Shown here: piece after piece, positions 1-7,859 of the stretch | Layout of the letters: every line of letters begins with the position of its first letter | Numbering within the stretch: position 1 is the first letter of the stretch | NCBI GenBank assembly: GCA_029261995.1 | Contig: JAJDAF010000006.1 | Coordinates: 1-38,633, forward strand | Origin: Candidatus Zhuqueibacterota bacterium | GTDB taxonomy: Bacteria > Zhuqueibacterota > Zhuqueibacteria > Oceanimicrobiales > Oceanimicrobiaceae | Direction: 5' to 3' | DNA length: 38,633 nt | The notes under the pieces: generated by a model | What the model was told of the DNA's origin: nothing | The model's input: only the letters and a program-made list of their open reading frames with translations | Databases searched by the model: none | Program-made: the position numbers and the translations under genes

Positions 1-126
1 ACTTTTTTACAAATCTTGAGCATTACAGTTTTCGAGAAAACGCCTATTTTACAAATAGTTATGGAGGCCCAACCCCAACCCATCGAGAACCTAATTCATA
101 ACCAATTGAATTTATTCGACTTTTAA
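1..126 (+). CDS. IS4-type transposase, 3' end only (partial)
   Basis: An open frame runs in from the window edge and ends at TAA with 41 residues visible. The tail contains LQILSITVFEKTPILQ and ends in NQLNLFDF. This matches the C-terminal signature of a common group of IS4-family DDE transposases (roughly L-Q-I-L-S-x(3)-F-x-K-T-P-x-x-Q, then NQL-x-LFD). It would catalyse cut-and-paste transposition of its own element, but the catalytic part lies outside the window. The element probably ends just after the stop, around 130-142, where the reverse-strand string TCAGTAGTGTCCGG looks like a terminal inverted repeat. The identification rests on memory of the family signature, not on a search. Confidence 0.7.
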   Translation, partial: TFLQILSITVFEKTPILQIVMEAQPQPIENLIHNQLNLFDF

Positions 127-133
127 CCGGACA

Positions 134-436
134 CTACTGATCAGTAATATGAAATAAAACTTCCGATATAGAAAAATTATCATCAATTGGAAATTCTATA
201 AGACGATTTATATTTGTTTGTAATTGATTATCAATTCTAATGGATCTTTCTATTTTCTTATCACTTAGAAAACGGACAACTCCAAACCAAAATCCGAATA
301 CTGCTATCAACACAGTTAATAAAGGTACATAACTAGAGAATTTAATAACGAGCGAATTTTGTCTTTTGAGATTCTGTATCTCTAATTTTAATTTTTCGTA
401 TTCAGCTTGTTTAAATAAATTTTCATCAAAATCCAA
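134..436 (-). CDS. Small single-pass membrane protein, probably truncated by the IS
   Basis: A 100-residue ORF starts at TTG, chosen because AGGAG lies 9 bases upstream on the minus strand. It has an N-terminal charged, heptad-like helix (about residues 8-30, KLKLEIQNLKRQ), one membrane segment (about 36-54, VPLLTVLIAVFGFWFGVV) and a polar tail. The gene is AT-rich compared with the rest of the window. Its last codons and TAG stop fall in the candidate terminal repeat of the IS4-type element, so the true C-terminus was probably lost when the element inserted. No family is recognised. A coiled coil followed by a membrane helix is common in small membrane partners of many systems, so no function is assigned. 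Confidence 0.6.
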   Translation of the reverse strand: MDFDENLFKQAEYEKLKLEIQNLKRQNSLVIKFSSYVPLLTVLIAVFGFWFGVVRFLSDKKIERSIRIDNQLQTNINRLIEFPIDDNFSISEVLFHITDQ

Positions 437-512
437 GGAATTATTCTCCTAATAAATAAACAGCTAACTAAGTTTATTAGACCTAAAGAATCAGCAAACC
501 GGCCCCTGGTCC

Positions 513-608
513 TGTCCAATAAACCGACTGGTGATTTTGTCTTAACTACCTTTCAAAACAAGAAGATGGTTCTGTTTCTACTTCAAAAGCGTCCGTTGTT
601 ATTGGACA
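513..608. repeat. Short inverted-repeat element (10-bp perfect arms)
   Basis: TGTCCAATAA at 513-522 is matched by its exact complement TTATTGGACA at 599-608, giving a roughly 96-bp element without coding capacity. It could be a small MITE or the scar of an excised insertion sequence. The stretch from 437 to about 780 holds nothing else that I can support as a gene. Confidence 0.4.
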
Positions 609-782
609 ATTCTGTGTCCCATAACAACGATTCAAATCAAATCATCCGTTGAACTCTCGCCCTGGCTTAGGAAGTCACAAAAACGGGTCTTCGTCATGGC
701 CCGTATTTCCCGTTCGCTATTTGGATTTGCTCTACGCTTAACCCCCAGCAGTTGGTCTGACTCGTCGTTGCATCTCTTGCCG

Positions 783-992
783 GTCTTGACGTTCCTGACT
801 GACGCTCTATCATTCTTAACCGCCGTTCTACCATTTTTGGCAGACGCTGGTTGATTTTTAGGTGCCGCTGATTCATTTCTGGGCGCCGCTCGTTGATTTC
901 CTGGTGGCTCTGAGCCATTTTCCGGCACCGCTGGCTCATTTCCGGGTGGCCCTGGCCAGTTTTGGGATGACTCTCAGTCATTTCGGTGGCGC
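783..992. repeat. Degenerate 21-bp tandem repeat (about 9-10 copies)
   Basis: Units begin at 804, 825, 846, 867, 888, 909, 930, 951 and 972, each variants of GCTGNTTCATTTCNGGGNGCC; a poorer copy precedes them at about 783. Copies differ at many positions, but the 21-bp phase is kept. Because the period is a multiple of three and lacks stops, ORFs of 90-118 codons appear in several frames on both strands. On the minus strand they read as heptads such as MNQRHLK INQRLPK. The array starts 8 bases beyond the stop codon of the LysE-type gene. I see a minisatellite and no evidence of selection for a protein. Confidence 0.75.
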
Positions 993-1000
993 TGCATTCT

Positions 1001-1621
1001 TCAACCTTGAACGCAATGAAGAATTCCCAGCCACAATTGATAGACTCCAAGCAAGACTAGCACAACCGATGACACTCCCTGTAGAACTCTGCTCACCGCT
1101 GGTCCAAATTTTCGGGCAAATCCAAACAGAATAATGATTCCTGTCAACGTCAGTATCATAGTGAGATAAAATCCAACAATCAACGTAATTCCATTAATGG
1201 GTGCAATCCTCCAACCTTCTAGAAAAAGAGGTCCCATAATTAAGCTCCATCCCAAATACGGAGCGGGGTTTAGAAGGTTTACGACTACAGCATCAACCAA
1301 AGTTCGTTGACTTGATGCATTTGATCTGGCTTCATCTGCATCAAACTTCCGCCAGGATTCAAATGCCCCATATCCTAGGTAGAGAAGAAATAGTCCGCCA
1401 GCAATTCTCAATATGCCAATGAAATTATCTGGCATTGCACCAAGCAGGAGCAAAACTAGAATGAGAATTGGACCGTCGCTTATAATGGGAGCAAATGCCG
1501 CTGATAAGGTTGAACGCCATCCCCTTTTTAGGGTTTGCGCTATGATGTACGTCTGTAGCGGACCTGGCTGAACGGATGCCGCAAATGCATAGGTTATTCC
1601 GAAAACAAAATAGCTCCACAT
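1001..1621 (-). CDS. LysE/RhtB family amino-acid exporter
   Basis: The 206-residue protein is almost entirely hydrophobic with about six membrane helices, the usual size and topology of the LysE/RhtB superfamily. The N-terminal helix carries the family's conserved QPGP motif (residues 18-21), followed by a charged loop (TLKRGWRSTL). Members export amino acids or related small solutes across the inner membrane with the proton gradient. The substrate cannot be told from sequence. ATG at 1621 is preferred; a GGAG lies 13 bases upstream, rather far. The gene follows the broken histidine kinase on the same strand after about 70 bases, so co-transcription is possible. The stop sits immediately before a 21-bp minisatellite. 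Confidence 0.82.
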   Translation of the reverse strand: MWSYFVFGITYAFAASVQPGPLQTYIIAQTLKRGWRSTLSAAFAPIISDGPILILVLLLLGAMPDNFIGILRIAGGLFLLYLGYGAFESWRKFDADEARSNASSQRTLVDAVVVNLLNPAPYLGWSLIMGPLFLEGWRIAPINGITLIVGFYLTMILTLTGIIILFGFARKFGPAVSRVLQGVSSVVLVLLGVYQLWLGILHCVQG

Positions 1622-1691
1622 TATCGTACATATTCTCCAGTGTTTTCAAAACTGATAGGGCCGGCCGAGTCGGGCATATCGCTGAGATGCA

Positions 1692-1919
1692 TTAATCATT
1701 CTCCAACTGCAGCCGCAGCGTAACCGTGGCGCCTTTGCCCTCCTGACTCTCCAGGTTTACCGTCCCCCCGAAATCCTGGATGATCTGCCGAACATTGACC
1801 AATCCCAACCCGATGCCATCTGTCTTTGTCGTCACCTGTCTGTGAAAGAGTTGCTCCCGAATGTCTTCCGGGATGCCGCAACCGTTGTCCTGAAATGCGA
1901 TGAGCACGTCTGCTTCCAC
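1692..1919 (-). CDS. Histidine kinase ATPase-domain fragment downstream of the amber
   Basis: These 75 residues carry the G1 box DNGCGIP and G2 box GIGLGLV of a HATPase_c domain and end in TAA. They are in the same frame as the upstream kinase ORF. The apparent start is only the first start codon after the nonsense codon. This is not an independent gene. Confidence 0.5.
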   Translation of the reverse strand: MEADVLIAFQDNGCGIPEDIREQLFHRQVTTKTDGIGLGLVNVRQIIQDFGGTVNLESQEGKGATVTLRLQLEND

Positions 1920-1997
1920 AACTTCGGTTGAAACAGAAATCTCGCCGCGCTCACCGACTGCTTCCAGCGCGTTGCCGATAATGTTCTCGAAGGCGCG

Positions 1998-3431
1998 CTA
2001 CAGTTGCACCCGGTCTGCCATGATGTGTGGTTCACTGGTTGACAAATGAGTTTGCAGCTCGATTGCGCTGTTCGAAACGCCGGAGTAATTTCTCACTAAG
2101 CTGCGCAGCACATCGTTGACGCTGACGGACACCACTTGCAGTTCCGGCTGCAAGCGCGAGTAGCCGCGCGCAAGTTTTTCCAGATAATCCACACTCTCGA
2201 GAATGGAAGCTTTGCGTTCGTCGAAAATGCGCGGCAGCTCTTTCGGCTCGGTATTGGCCACTTCCTGCCAGTGGCGCATGACATTTCGAATGGGAATGAA
2301 ACCGTTCTTGATATCATGGTTGACCTGACGCGCAATTTGGGCGAAGGCTGCTTTTTTTTCGGCGCTGGCCAATGCAACGCGGTTTCGCCGCAGCCGGGAG
2401 AGCATGTCGGAGAGCGCTTTGCTCAGGACGCCGACCTCGTCTTTGCTGTCGGTTTCGAACTCGGCGTCGAGGGTTTCCAGAGAAAGCGTACCGGCCGCTC
2501 CTGCCAGACGGCGCAGAGGTTTGGCAACCGAACGCGCCAGCAATGACGCGAGCAAGATTGCCGCGACAATACCGACACCGGCGATAAGCAGGAATCGCCG
2601 GTTGATGGCCCGTAGAAGCTGCGAAAGCTCCGTCTTCGGATGGATAAGCGAGATTGCGGCAAGGGCCGTGCTGTCACCCTGCCAGAACGGCAATGTAAAC
2701 TCACCCGTGGTGTAGCGATCACTCTCAGGCGCGGCGGTGGTGTCTTGAGGGTTGAACCTGTGGACTGCAACATCTTCAAATCCAGCGGCGGTAGATTTTA
2801 CAATCTCATTCGAAGTCCGCAGCACAATTAGTTCAGACGGGTTCGGTGTCAATTGCGTCAGCAATGCCGGGGTGAGCTGTACGCCGCCGACCAGGTACAA
2901 CAGGCGATTGCCAATTCGGATGGACTCCAGAGCGGCCAGGCAGCTGGCGCTTCCCCTCGGCGTCGTGACCTGCACCAGCGGCAGCTCGGATTCGCTAGAT
3001 TGTAGCATTTGAATCACCGGACCGCTGTCTTTGCCATAGGCGCCGAGATTGTGTCCGGAGGTCAAGACTCTGCCGGCTGAATCGGTGATTTCGAGCGCAT
3101 CCAGGCCAAGCGTGCGCATGCTGGGGCCGGCGTAGTTCAGGATCAGCGGAGATTTCAGGTTTTCGTAAATCAGGAATTGCAGACGAAACTGATTGTCGGA
3201 TGCAAGCTGTTCGGCCAGCCGCCCGAGCCGTCGCCGAATGTCGTGGCGCCGGTTTGCCAAATCGGCCCGCAAGGTCTGCAGCGACGAAGCCACCGCTTGT
3301 TCGTACTGTTCCGTGAAACGCGTGACTGTGGTTTGCCTGACTGAAAAAGTCACCGCCGCCATGGTGGCCAGCACCACTGCTGCGAAGGCCAGGGAGAATT
3401 TTGTGGCGAGCGATATCTTGATCTGCTTCAC
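1998..3431 (-). CDS. Histidine kinase N-terminal ORF (sensor, HAMP, DHp), up to the amber stop
   Basis: This is the 477-residue product expected if the amber at 1998-2000 is obeyed: two membrane helices, a periplasmic sensor domain of about 250 residues, HAMP and the His372 dimerisation helix, but no ATP-binding domain. It could at most act as a membrane dimer without kinase activity. Confidence 0.7.
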   Translation of the reverse strand: MKQIKISLATKFSLAFAAVVLATMAAVTFSVRQTTVTRFTEQYEQAVASSLQTLRADLANRRHDIRRRLGRLAEQLASDNQFRLQFLIYENLKSPLILNYAGPSMRTLGLDALEITDSAGRVLTSGHNLGAYGKDSGPVIQMLQSSESELPLVQVTTPRGSASCLAALESIRIGNRLLYLVGGVQLTPALLTQLTPNPSELIVLRTSNEIVKSTAAGFEDVAVHRFNPQDTTAAPESDRYTTGEFTLPFWQGDSTALAAISLIHPKTELSQLLRAINRRFLLIAGVGIVAAILLASLLARSVAKPLRRLAGAAGTLSLETLDAEFETDSKDEVGVLSKALSDMLSRLRRNRVALASAEKKAAFAQIARQVNHDIKNGFIPIRNVMRHWQEVANTEPKELPRIFDERKASILESVDYLEKLARGYSRLQPELQVVSVSVNDVLRSLVRNYSGVSNSAIELQTHLSTSEPHIMADRVQL

Positions 3432-3478
3432 ATCCTTGCCTTTCTAGGAAGCCATGCACATGAGACGATTTGACACCA

Positions 3479-3575
3479 CACCTGCCAGGTCTCGCGGTTA
3501 CAAAGGAATCATCCTGAAAGTACGTGGACAGTTAATTGACCCACACATTTGCCTTACCATCAGACCTGACAGGTG
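3479..3575. repeat. Inverted repeat with palindromic arms (ACCTGNCAGGT)
   Basis: CACCTGCCAGGTCT at 3479-3492 pairs with AGACCTGACAGGTG at 3562-3575 with one mismatch. Each arm is itself an 11-bp palindrome, ACCTGNCAGGT. It fills the gap between the 882-residue lipoprotein gene and the histidine kinase. It resembles short interspersed palindromic repeats and could also act as a transcript hairpin. Confidence 0.5.
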
Positions 3576-3594
3576 TAATTTGCAACAGCCTTTC

Positions 3595-6243
3595 CTACTG
3601 CGGCAGCCAAGCTTTCGACAACCGGACTTGGTCGCCTGCGCCCAGCCACCAGTCTTGCAGACCGACCGGCGCCACAAAATATTGGGCGGTTTTGAGCAGT
3701 GGGAAAAAGGTAGCGTTGCCGATCAGGGCTTGCTCAACCGTCAAGGCGGGCACTTTGTTCTCACGCATGGACACTACTTTTTGTTCAGCGGCAGAGTCGA
3801 GTGCATACCCACGGCTGAGCAACCTCAGAAGATTGAAACGGCCAGATGCCGATGCCGGCGTGAAGGCATCAACCAGAATGTCATACTTCCCACTGCCGCG
3901 CAAAGCAACGAAGTCTGCACCCGAGACAGCCAAAGGTACCTGAGTTGAAATCCCGACTTGTGCCAGCCGGGCGGATAGCAGTTCCGCAATCTGACGGGTA
4001 ACGCCGTCGTTTGAGCGGTAGGCGATGAGTAACGCCCTGTCTCTGCTTGCCGGCCTTGCCGAGTTTAGATTTGGTTCAAGCGCGAGCGTTCCTTCGTGGG
4101 GCAGCATACGATTTGTTGCCGAGCTTTCAGCCTCGTCGACAAGCTGCGAGAAGACCTGCCGATCCACCGCGGTCCGAATCAGGTAATCCCGTAAGGCCCG
4201 GTCCGCAAGCGCGCCGGCTGCGGGGTTAAGCGCCAGGAAGTAAATCGTCGGCGACGGAAACGCCTGCACTGTCCGATTACGCACCTTGCGGAAATACTCC
4301 ACCTCACTCCTTTTGTGAATCACGGCTGCGGCTGTTTCGTTGGTCTGCAGCGCATCCGTTGGATTCGCCACGGCAATTTTCAAACGCAAACCTGCCAGCG
4401 GGGGGTAACTTCCGTGGTAAACCTCGTTGCGTGAAAGGTGAAAGGTTTGGGCTTTCGCCTCTCGCGTCTTTTTCAGGTGCACAAATGGCCCGGTTCCGAT
4501 CTGCCCGCGCCCATCGCCAGCGACGGCTTTCCGGACAACAAATTCTGCCTCAGCCAAATGCTCAGGAAAGTCGGGATTCGGACGCGTCAGGTGAACTCGC
4601 AGCAGCCGCTGGTTGATGATCTGCAGGCCGGATACGTCAGTTTGTTTGCCGGAAGCGAATGAATCTGCTCCCCTGACGTTTGCCCAGAGCCACCTTTCGG
4701 TACATGCGCGCTTGTGGCACGCCTGCCAATTTTTCTCCCAACTGCTCTTGAGATTCTCCGCCGTCATGGGCGAGCCGTCTGAGAAGCGAACGGCCTCGTC
4801 AATCTCAATTTCCCAGGCTGAGCTGTCCGCGGCTGGTGTGATGCTGCTTGTCAGAATTGGCTGCAGTTCGCCATTCGGGTCGCGTTGTACAACGGTTTCG
4901 AATATCTGTCGTTGGACAGCTACAGGCGTTCCGGCGAAAAACTCCGGCAAAGAAGCGGGCGGCTGAAGCAGAAATTCAAGCTCGGCCCGCGGGTCTGGCA
5001 GGCTCGACTCAGCCTGAGTAACCGGCAGCCGCCAGTTTATGTTTGCATTTGCGATGAACAAAATCCGGCTCATCGTCTGGTGGCTCGGTTCGTGAATCAC
5101 GGTGGCGACCATCAGGCCGTCCTCTCCCTGGTAACGCGCCAGGGCGACAGCCTGCACCGCGCCGGAAAAACGCGGCGACTCACCCAGAAGAGCAAGCCGG
5201 TCATCTTTGGCCACAAATACCACGAACGTGTTCTGCCGGCTGTCACAGACTGCTACCAAGTCATCCCCAAGTAGAAACAGGCGGTTGCCCCAGGTCCGGT
5301 CTGAGGTCCAGAGTTCACGGCGAACTCCTGCCTGATAGAGCTTGAGACGGCCGTCCTGGTTGAGCAGCGCAAAACGGCGGGAATCGCCAAACTCGCGCAG
5401 GCTGCGAAATCGACTCGGGTGACCCTGTCTGGACACAAACAGATTGCGCAGTCCTTGCACCAGCCACGAAGTTGGATGTGTGGCTCTCGGCACAAGATCG
5501 GTGGAGCGCACCTGTTGGAAATGTCCGCTGGACCAGTTGGCGACTTGCGGCGTTTCCAGACTCGAAGTCAGGGCCGTGAGATCAGGTTCCTGATTTCGGC
5601 TGCTTGTCCTTGCGGCCAGAATGCCGGCCGGGAAAGGCGTTCGCTTTGCTCGCCGAACCGCTGGTGGGAAGACCTGCGTATTCAATTTCGGATTCTGCCC
5701 TTCTTTAAGATGGACGGTCTGCACTGAATCCGCAAACAGAACCACGAGCCGATTTGGTTCACCGCCACCGCCGGACTGCCAGGCCATATCGAGAATTTGC
5801 CCTGCGAGGTTGTCCACCAACTGCTGCTCTGCCGTAAACCAATCAGACCTGTCAGTGCTGCGGTCTGCTCCCGACATGTCGATCAGCCTGAGGGGCAGCA
5901 ACACCTGCAGGCCATCGCGTTCCACTTCCAGAAGAACTTTGTCTGACAGCCCATTCTCAGACATATATTTCGCCAAATGTGTTTGCACCCGGCGCTTGCG
6001 CAGCGCGTAGTTTCGCGGTTCACGACTCTCCGAGGTCGCCAGAAACTGGATGATCTCGTCGGTGAGCCCGGGATCGCTGATGGTGACGATGCGGGATTGT
6101 GGCGCTGCTATTGGATTGTCGCTTGCCGGCGGATGGTTCACGGTTGGCAAGTCTGTGACGCGTGGCGTCGTGGCACATGCCCAGAGCATGAGCAAGCCAC
6201 AGAATAGCGCTGGCGCGCACCGATTGGTTGCAGGGCAAAACAT
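3595..6243 (-). CDS. Large lipoprotein with C-terminal SBP_bac_5 (peptide-binding) domain
   Basis: ATG at 6243 is preferred over an upstream frame opening at 6321, because it places a lipoprotein signal directly at the N-terminus (lipobox LWAC, Cys23) and lies downstream of a candidate promoter. The 882-residue product has an N-terminal region of unknown fold (about 30-180), a middle segment suggestive of beta-propeller blades (about 280-420, RFALLNQDGRLKLYQAG), then an oligopeptide-binding-protein domain (about 440-880) with the hallmark FSDGSPMTAENL. DppA/OppA proteins are usually near 530 residues and lack the N-terminal half. No peptide-transporter permease lies nearby, so it may be a ligand sensor or surface receptor and not a transport component. 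It precedes the broken histidine kinase on the same strand, a possible sensory pairing. Confidence 0.72.
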   Translation of the reverse strand: MFCPATNRCAPALFCGLLMLWACATTPRVTDLPTVNHPPASDNPIAAPQSRIVTISDPGLTDEIIQFLATSESREPRNYALRKRRVQTHLAKYMSENGLSDKVLLEVERDGLQVLLPLRLIDMSGADRSTDRSDWFTAEQQLVDNLAGQILDMAWQSGGGGEPNRLVVLFADSVQTVHLKEGQNPKLNTQVFPPAVRRAKRTPFPAGILAARTSSRNQEPDLTALTSSLETPQVANWSSGHFQQVRSTDLVPRATHPTSWLVQGLRNLFVSRQGHPSRFRSLREFGDSRRFALLNQDGRLKLYQAGVRRELWTSDRTWGNRLFLLGDDLVAVCDSRQNTFVVFVAKDDRLALLGESPRFSGAVQAVALARYQGEDGLMVATVIHEPSHQTMSRILFIANANINWRLPVTQAESSLPDPRAELEFLLQPPASLPEFFAGTPVAVQRQIFETVVQRDPNGELQPILTSSITPAADSSAWEIEIDEAVRFSDGSPMTAENLKSSWEKNWQACHKRACTERWLWANVRGADSFASGKQTDVSGLQIINQRLLRVHLTRPNPDFPEHLAEAEFVVRKAVAGDGRGQIGTGPFVHLKKTREAKAQTFHLSRNEVYHGSYPPLAGLRLKIAVANPTDALQTNETAAAVIHKRSEVEYFRKVRNRTVQAFPSPTIYFLALNPAAGALADRALRDYLIRTAVDRQVFSQLVDEAESSATNRMLPHEGTLALEPNLNSARPASRDRALLIAYRSNDGVTRQIAELLSARLAQVGISTQVPLAVSGADFVALRGSGKYDILVDAFTPASASGRFNLLRLLSRGYALDSAAEQKVVSMRENKVPALTVEQALIGNATFFPLLKTAQYFVAPVGLQDWWLGAGDQVRLSKAWLPQ

Positions 6244-6274
6244 AGTAGGAATCAGGTTCGCTCCCCGTGTGGTG

Positions 6275-6290
6275 ACCAGATGTGTCTGGT
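6275..6290. promoter_or_regulatory. 16-bp palindrome, candidate operator
   Basis: ACCAGATGTGTCTGGT has 6-bp perfect arms around TGTG. It lies just downstream of the candidate -10 box for the minus-strand lipoprotein gene, where a repressor would block initiation. The regulator is unknown. Confidence 0.35.
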
Positions 6291-6291
6291 A

Positions 6292-6321
6292 AATATAGCG
6301 AATGCAAACTCTACTTGGCAA
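6292..6321 (-). promoter_or_regulatory. Candidate sigma-70 promoter for the SBP lipoprotein
   Basis: On the minus strand TTGCCA (6316-6321) and TATATT (6292-6297) are separated by 18 bases. Transcription would start near 6284, about 40 bases before the ATG at 6243, which supports that start over the longer ORF. Confidence 0.4.
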
Positions 6322-6642
6322 GACAAATGTTTGTTCAGGTTACCGGCCAGTTCCTAAGTCTGGCAGCCAAATCCTGTCGGTTGTCGCAGATTTCGTGTCT
6401 TCAGGGACACGTTCTCTGTGTCCCGTCGAACAGCGGAAAGTCACTGCTCACCGAAGTTTACGTGTCCCATCGCACACATTCTTACTTGAACCCTTGGTTG
6501 TGAGATGAGTCAATGGTGTAGGCTAAGTTCCATTCTTTAATAACCTTATGTGAGTCTCTTCAAGATGTGGCACAGACTTTGGCTTACCCAGGCCGAAGTC
6601 AGAAGGCAATCACATCCATCAACCAAATCAAGGAGGCTCACA
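6322..6642. other. Rest of the divergent intergenic region, with GTGTCCC repeats
   Basis: No gene is supported here. GGGACAC at 6404-6410 and GTGTCCC at 6418-6424 form a 7-bp perfect inverted repeat with a 7-base spacer, and a third GTGTCCC lies at about 6463. This resembles operator spacing between the divergent lipoprotein and TPR genes, but no binding protein can be named. Confidence 0.35.
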
Positions 6643-7686
6643 ATGCGTAACCCAACTAACTCTCGTGGCCAGTCTGTAAACCGAATCGCTGGCGTGGCGG
6701 CTATTGCCGCCGTTGTTGCTCTCGGCTCGCACTTCATGCTCGACACCGCCACCGGCGCCCAAGTGCAGGAAGGCGAGCCCAAAGTCAGCTTCTCCCAGGC
6801 CTACTCGCAGGGACTGGAACTCATGCGACAGGGCCAGCCGGACAGCGCCATCGTCAGCTTTGAGCAGGCGCTGGCAAGCAAGCCCAATCACACCCGGGCG
6901 CTGGTCAATCTTACCCGAGCCCATCTGGCGCTCGAACAGTTTGACGAAGCCCAAACCACTGTTGACAAGGCCATTGCAAGTGACTCCACCAGCACGGCCG
7001 CATTTCTCGTGCAGGGGCGCGTCAAACAATGTACCGGAGAAAATGACGACGCGATCACAGCTTACGAGAAGTCCATCGAACTCAACGAGCACAATCCCTA
7101 CGCCCGCAACAACATCGGCCTGGTCTACCTGCTCGCGGGAGAGTATGCAGATGCGGTTGCCGCCCTCGAGAAAGCTATTGAGCAAAAAGACGACGTCGCT
7201 TTCTTTTTCAATAACCTGGGAATGGCCTACGAGGGCACGCAGGAGCTTGAGAAGGCAAGGGAAAGTTTCGAAAGCGCCCTCGAAATCGATCCGGATTACG
7301 GCAAGGCCCAGACCAATCTCGATCGCGTTGAAGCTGTCCTGGGGATAACTGGAACGGAAGAAACCGAGATCGACAAAGAGACGGACGACGATTTCACTGC
7401 CGGCGGCGCGCAATGGGACGATGATAACGCCGGCAGCTCATTCGGCAACGGTACTGAGTCTGATGAGATGGCGGCTCTGCAGGAAGAGTCTTTTTCTCCC
7501 ACGCCCGCGGCCGTGGTGCAGCAGCAGACAAGCCGTCGCCAGCCAATTGCCGTGCGCTCTGTGCGCGACCAACCGGTGGACGGTCGGCTCTGGCTCAAGG
7601 GCGTTGGCGCGCTGGCGCTTATTATCATTCTGGCGGTTGTGCTTATCCTGCGAAACAGTCGTGAAACCATGCACCGCACAGCATAG
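6643..7686 (+). CDS. Membrane-anchored tetratricopeptide repeat protein
   Basis: The start is set by a perfect AGGAGG (6631-6636) six bases before ATG at 6643; the longer upstream frame has no such signal. The 347-residue protein has an N-terminal hydrophobic segment (about 15-34, signal peptide or anchor), TPR units from about residue 50 to 230 (for example ARNNIGLVYLLAGEYADA and FFNNLGMAYEGTQELEKA), an acidic low-complexity linker (about 235-290) and a C-terminal membrane helix (about 323-340, GVGALALIIILAVVLIL) with a short basic tail. TPR domains hold proteins together; an envelope scaffold role is likely. It is followed by a stem-loop, so it is probably transcribed separately from the PorV-like gene. 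Confidence 0.8.
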   Translation: MRNPTNSRGQSVNRIAGVAAIAAVVALGSHFMLDTATGAQVQEGEPKVSFSQAYSQGLELMRQGQPDSAIVSFEQALASKPNHTRALVNLTRAHLALEQFDEAQTTVDKAIASDSTSTAAFLVQGRVKQCTGENDDAITAYEKSIELNEHNPYARNNIGLVYLLAGEYADAVAALEKAIEQKDDVAFFFNNLGMAYEGTQELEKARESFESALEIDPDYGKAQTNLDRVEAVLGITGTEETEIDKETDDDFTAGGAQWDDDNAGSSFGNGTESDEMAALQEESFSPTPAAVVQQQTSRRQPIAVRSVRDQPVDGRLWLKGVGALALIIILAVVLILRNSRETMHRTA

Positions 7687-7721
7687 CCTTGATTTGCCGA
7701 ATCCTTCCTCCTTTCCTTCAG

Positions 7722-7757
7722 ACCTCCGTCGGTTCAGTGCCGGCGGAGGTTCTCCTT
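7722..7757 (+). terminator. Stem-loop terminator after the TPR gene
   Basis: ACCTCCGTCGG (7722-7732) pairs with CCGGCGGAGGT (7740-7750) with one G-T pair and a 7-base loop, followed by TCTCCTT. The U tract is weak. It stands between two plus-strand genes and directly before a new promoter. Confidence 0.6.
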
Positions 7758-7784
7758 GACAAAGAATTTGAGATTCTCTATTCT
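7756..7784 (+). promoter_or_regulatory. Sigma-70-type promoter for the PorV-like gene
   Basis: TTGACA at 7756-7761, a 17-base spacer and TATTCT at 7779-7784. The arrangement matches the classical consensus and lies about 75 bases before the gene start. Confidence 0.6.
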
Positions 7785-7859
7785 GGTTAAACATCACCAG
7801 ATTTTGTCTGATTGGTAAATTCGTCTCCAATATCATTACGTTTGCGTAGGGAGGTTTTG

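Larger units (their letters stand above)
1692..3431 (-). pseudogene. NtrY-like sensor histidine kinase interrupted by an in-frame amber codon
   Basis: One continuous frame of 579 sense positions is broken only by TAG at 1998-2000 (codon 478). Order of domains: membrane helix (about 12-28), extracytoplasmic sensor region, second helix (about 280-302, FLLIAGVGIVAAILLASLLA), HAMP, DHp with phospho-acceptor His372 in NHDIKN, then the amber. Beyond it come the N-box (FENIIGNALEAV), G1 (DNGCGIP) and G2 (GIGLGLV) of the ATPase domain. The context QL-stop-RAFENIIGNALEA fits a CAG to TAG change of glutamine. Without readthrough, the product lacks ATP binding and cannot phosphorylate. The GTG start at 3431 has AAGG/AGGAT just upstream. 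No response regulator is visible nearby. A sequencing error remains possible. Confidence 0.85.

Noticed and set aside
632-1134. Three ORFs of 90-118 codons on both strands across the 21-bp repeats
   Set aside because: They owe their openness to a repeat period divisible by three without stop codons. Several frames are open at once, and none has a clear start signal.
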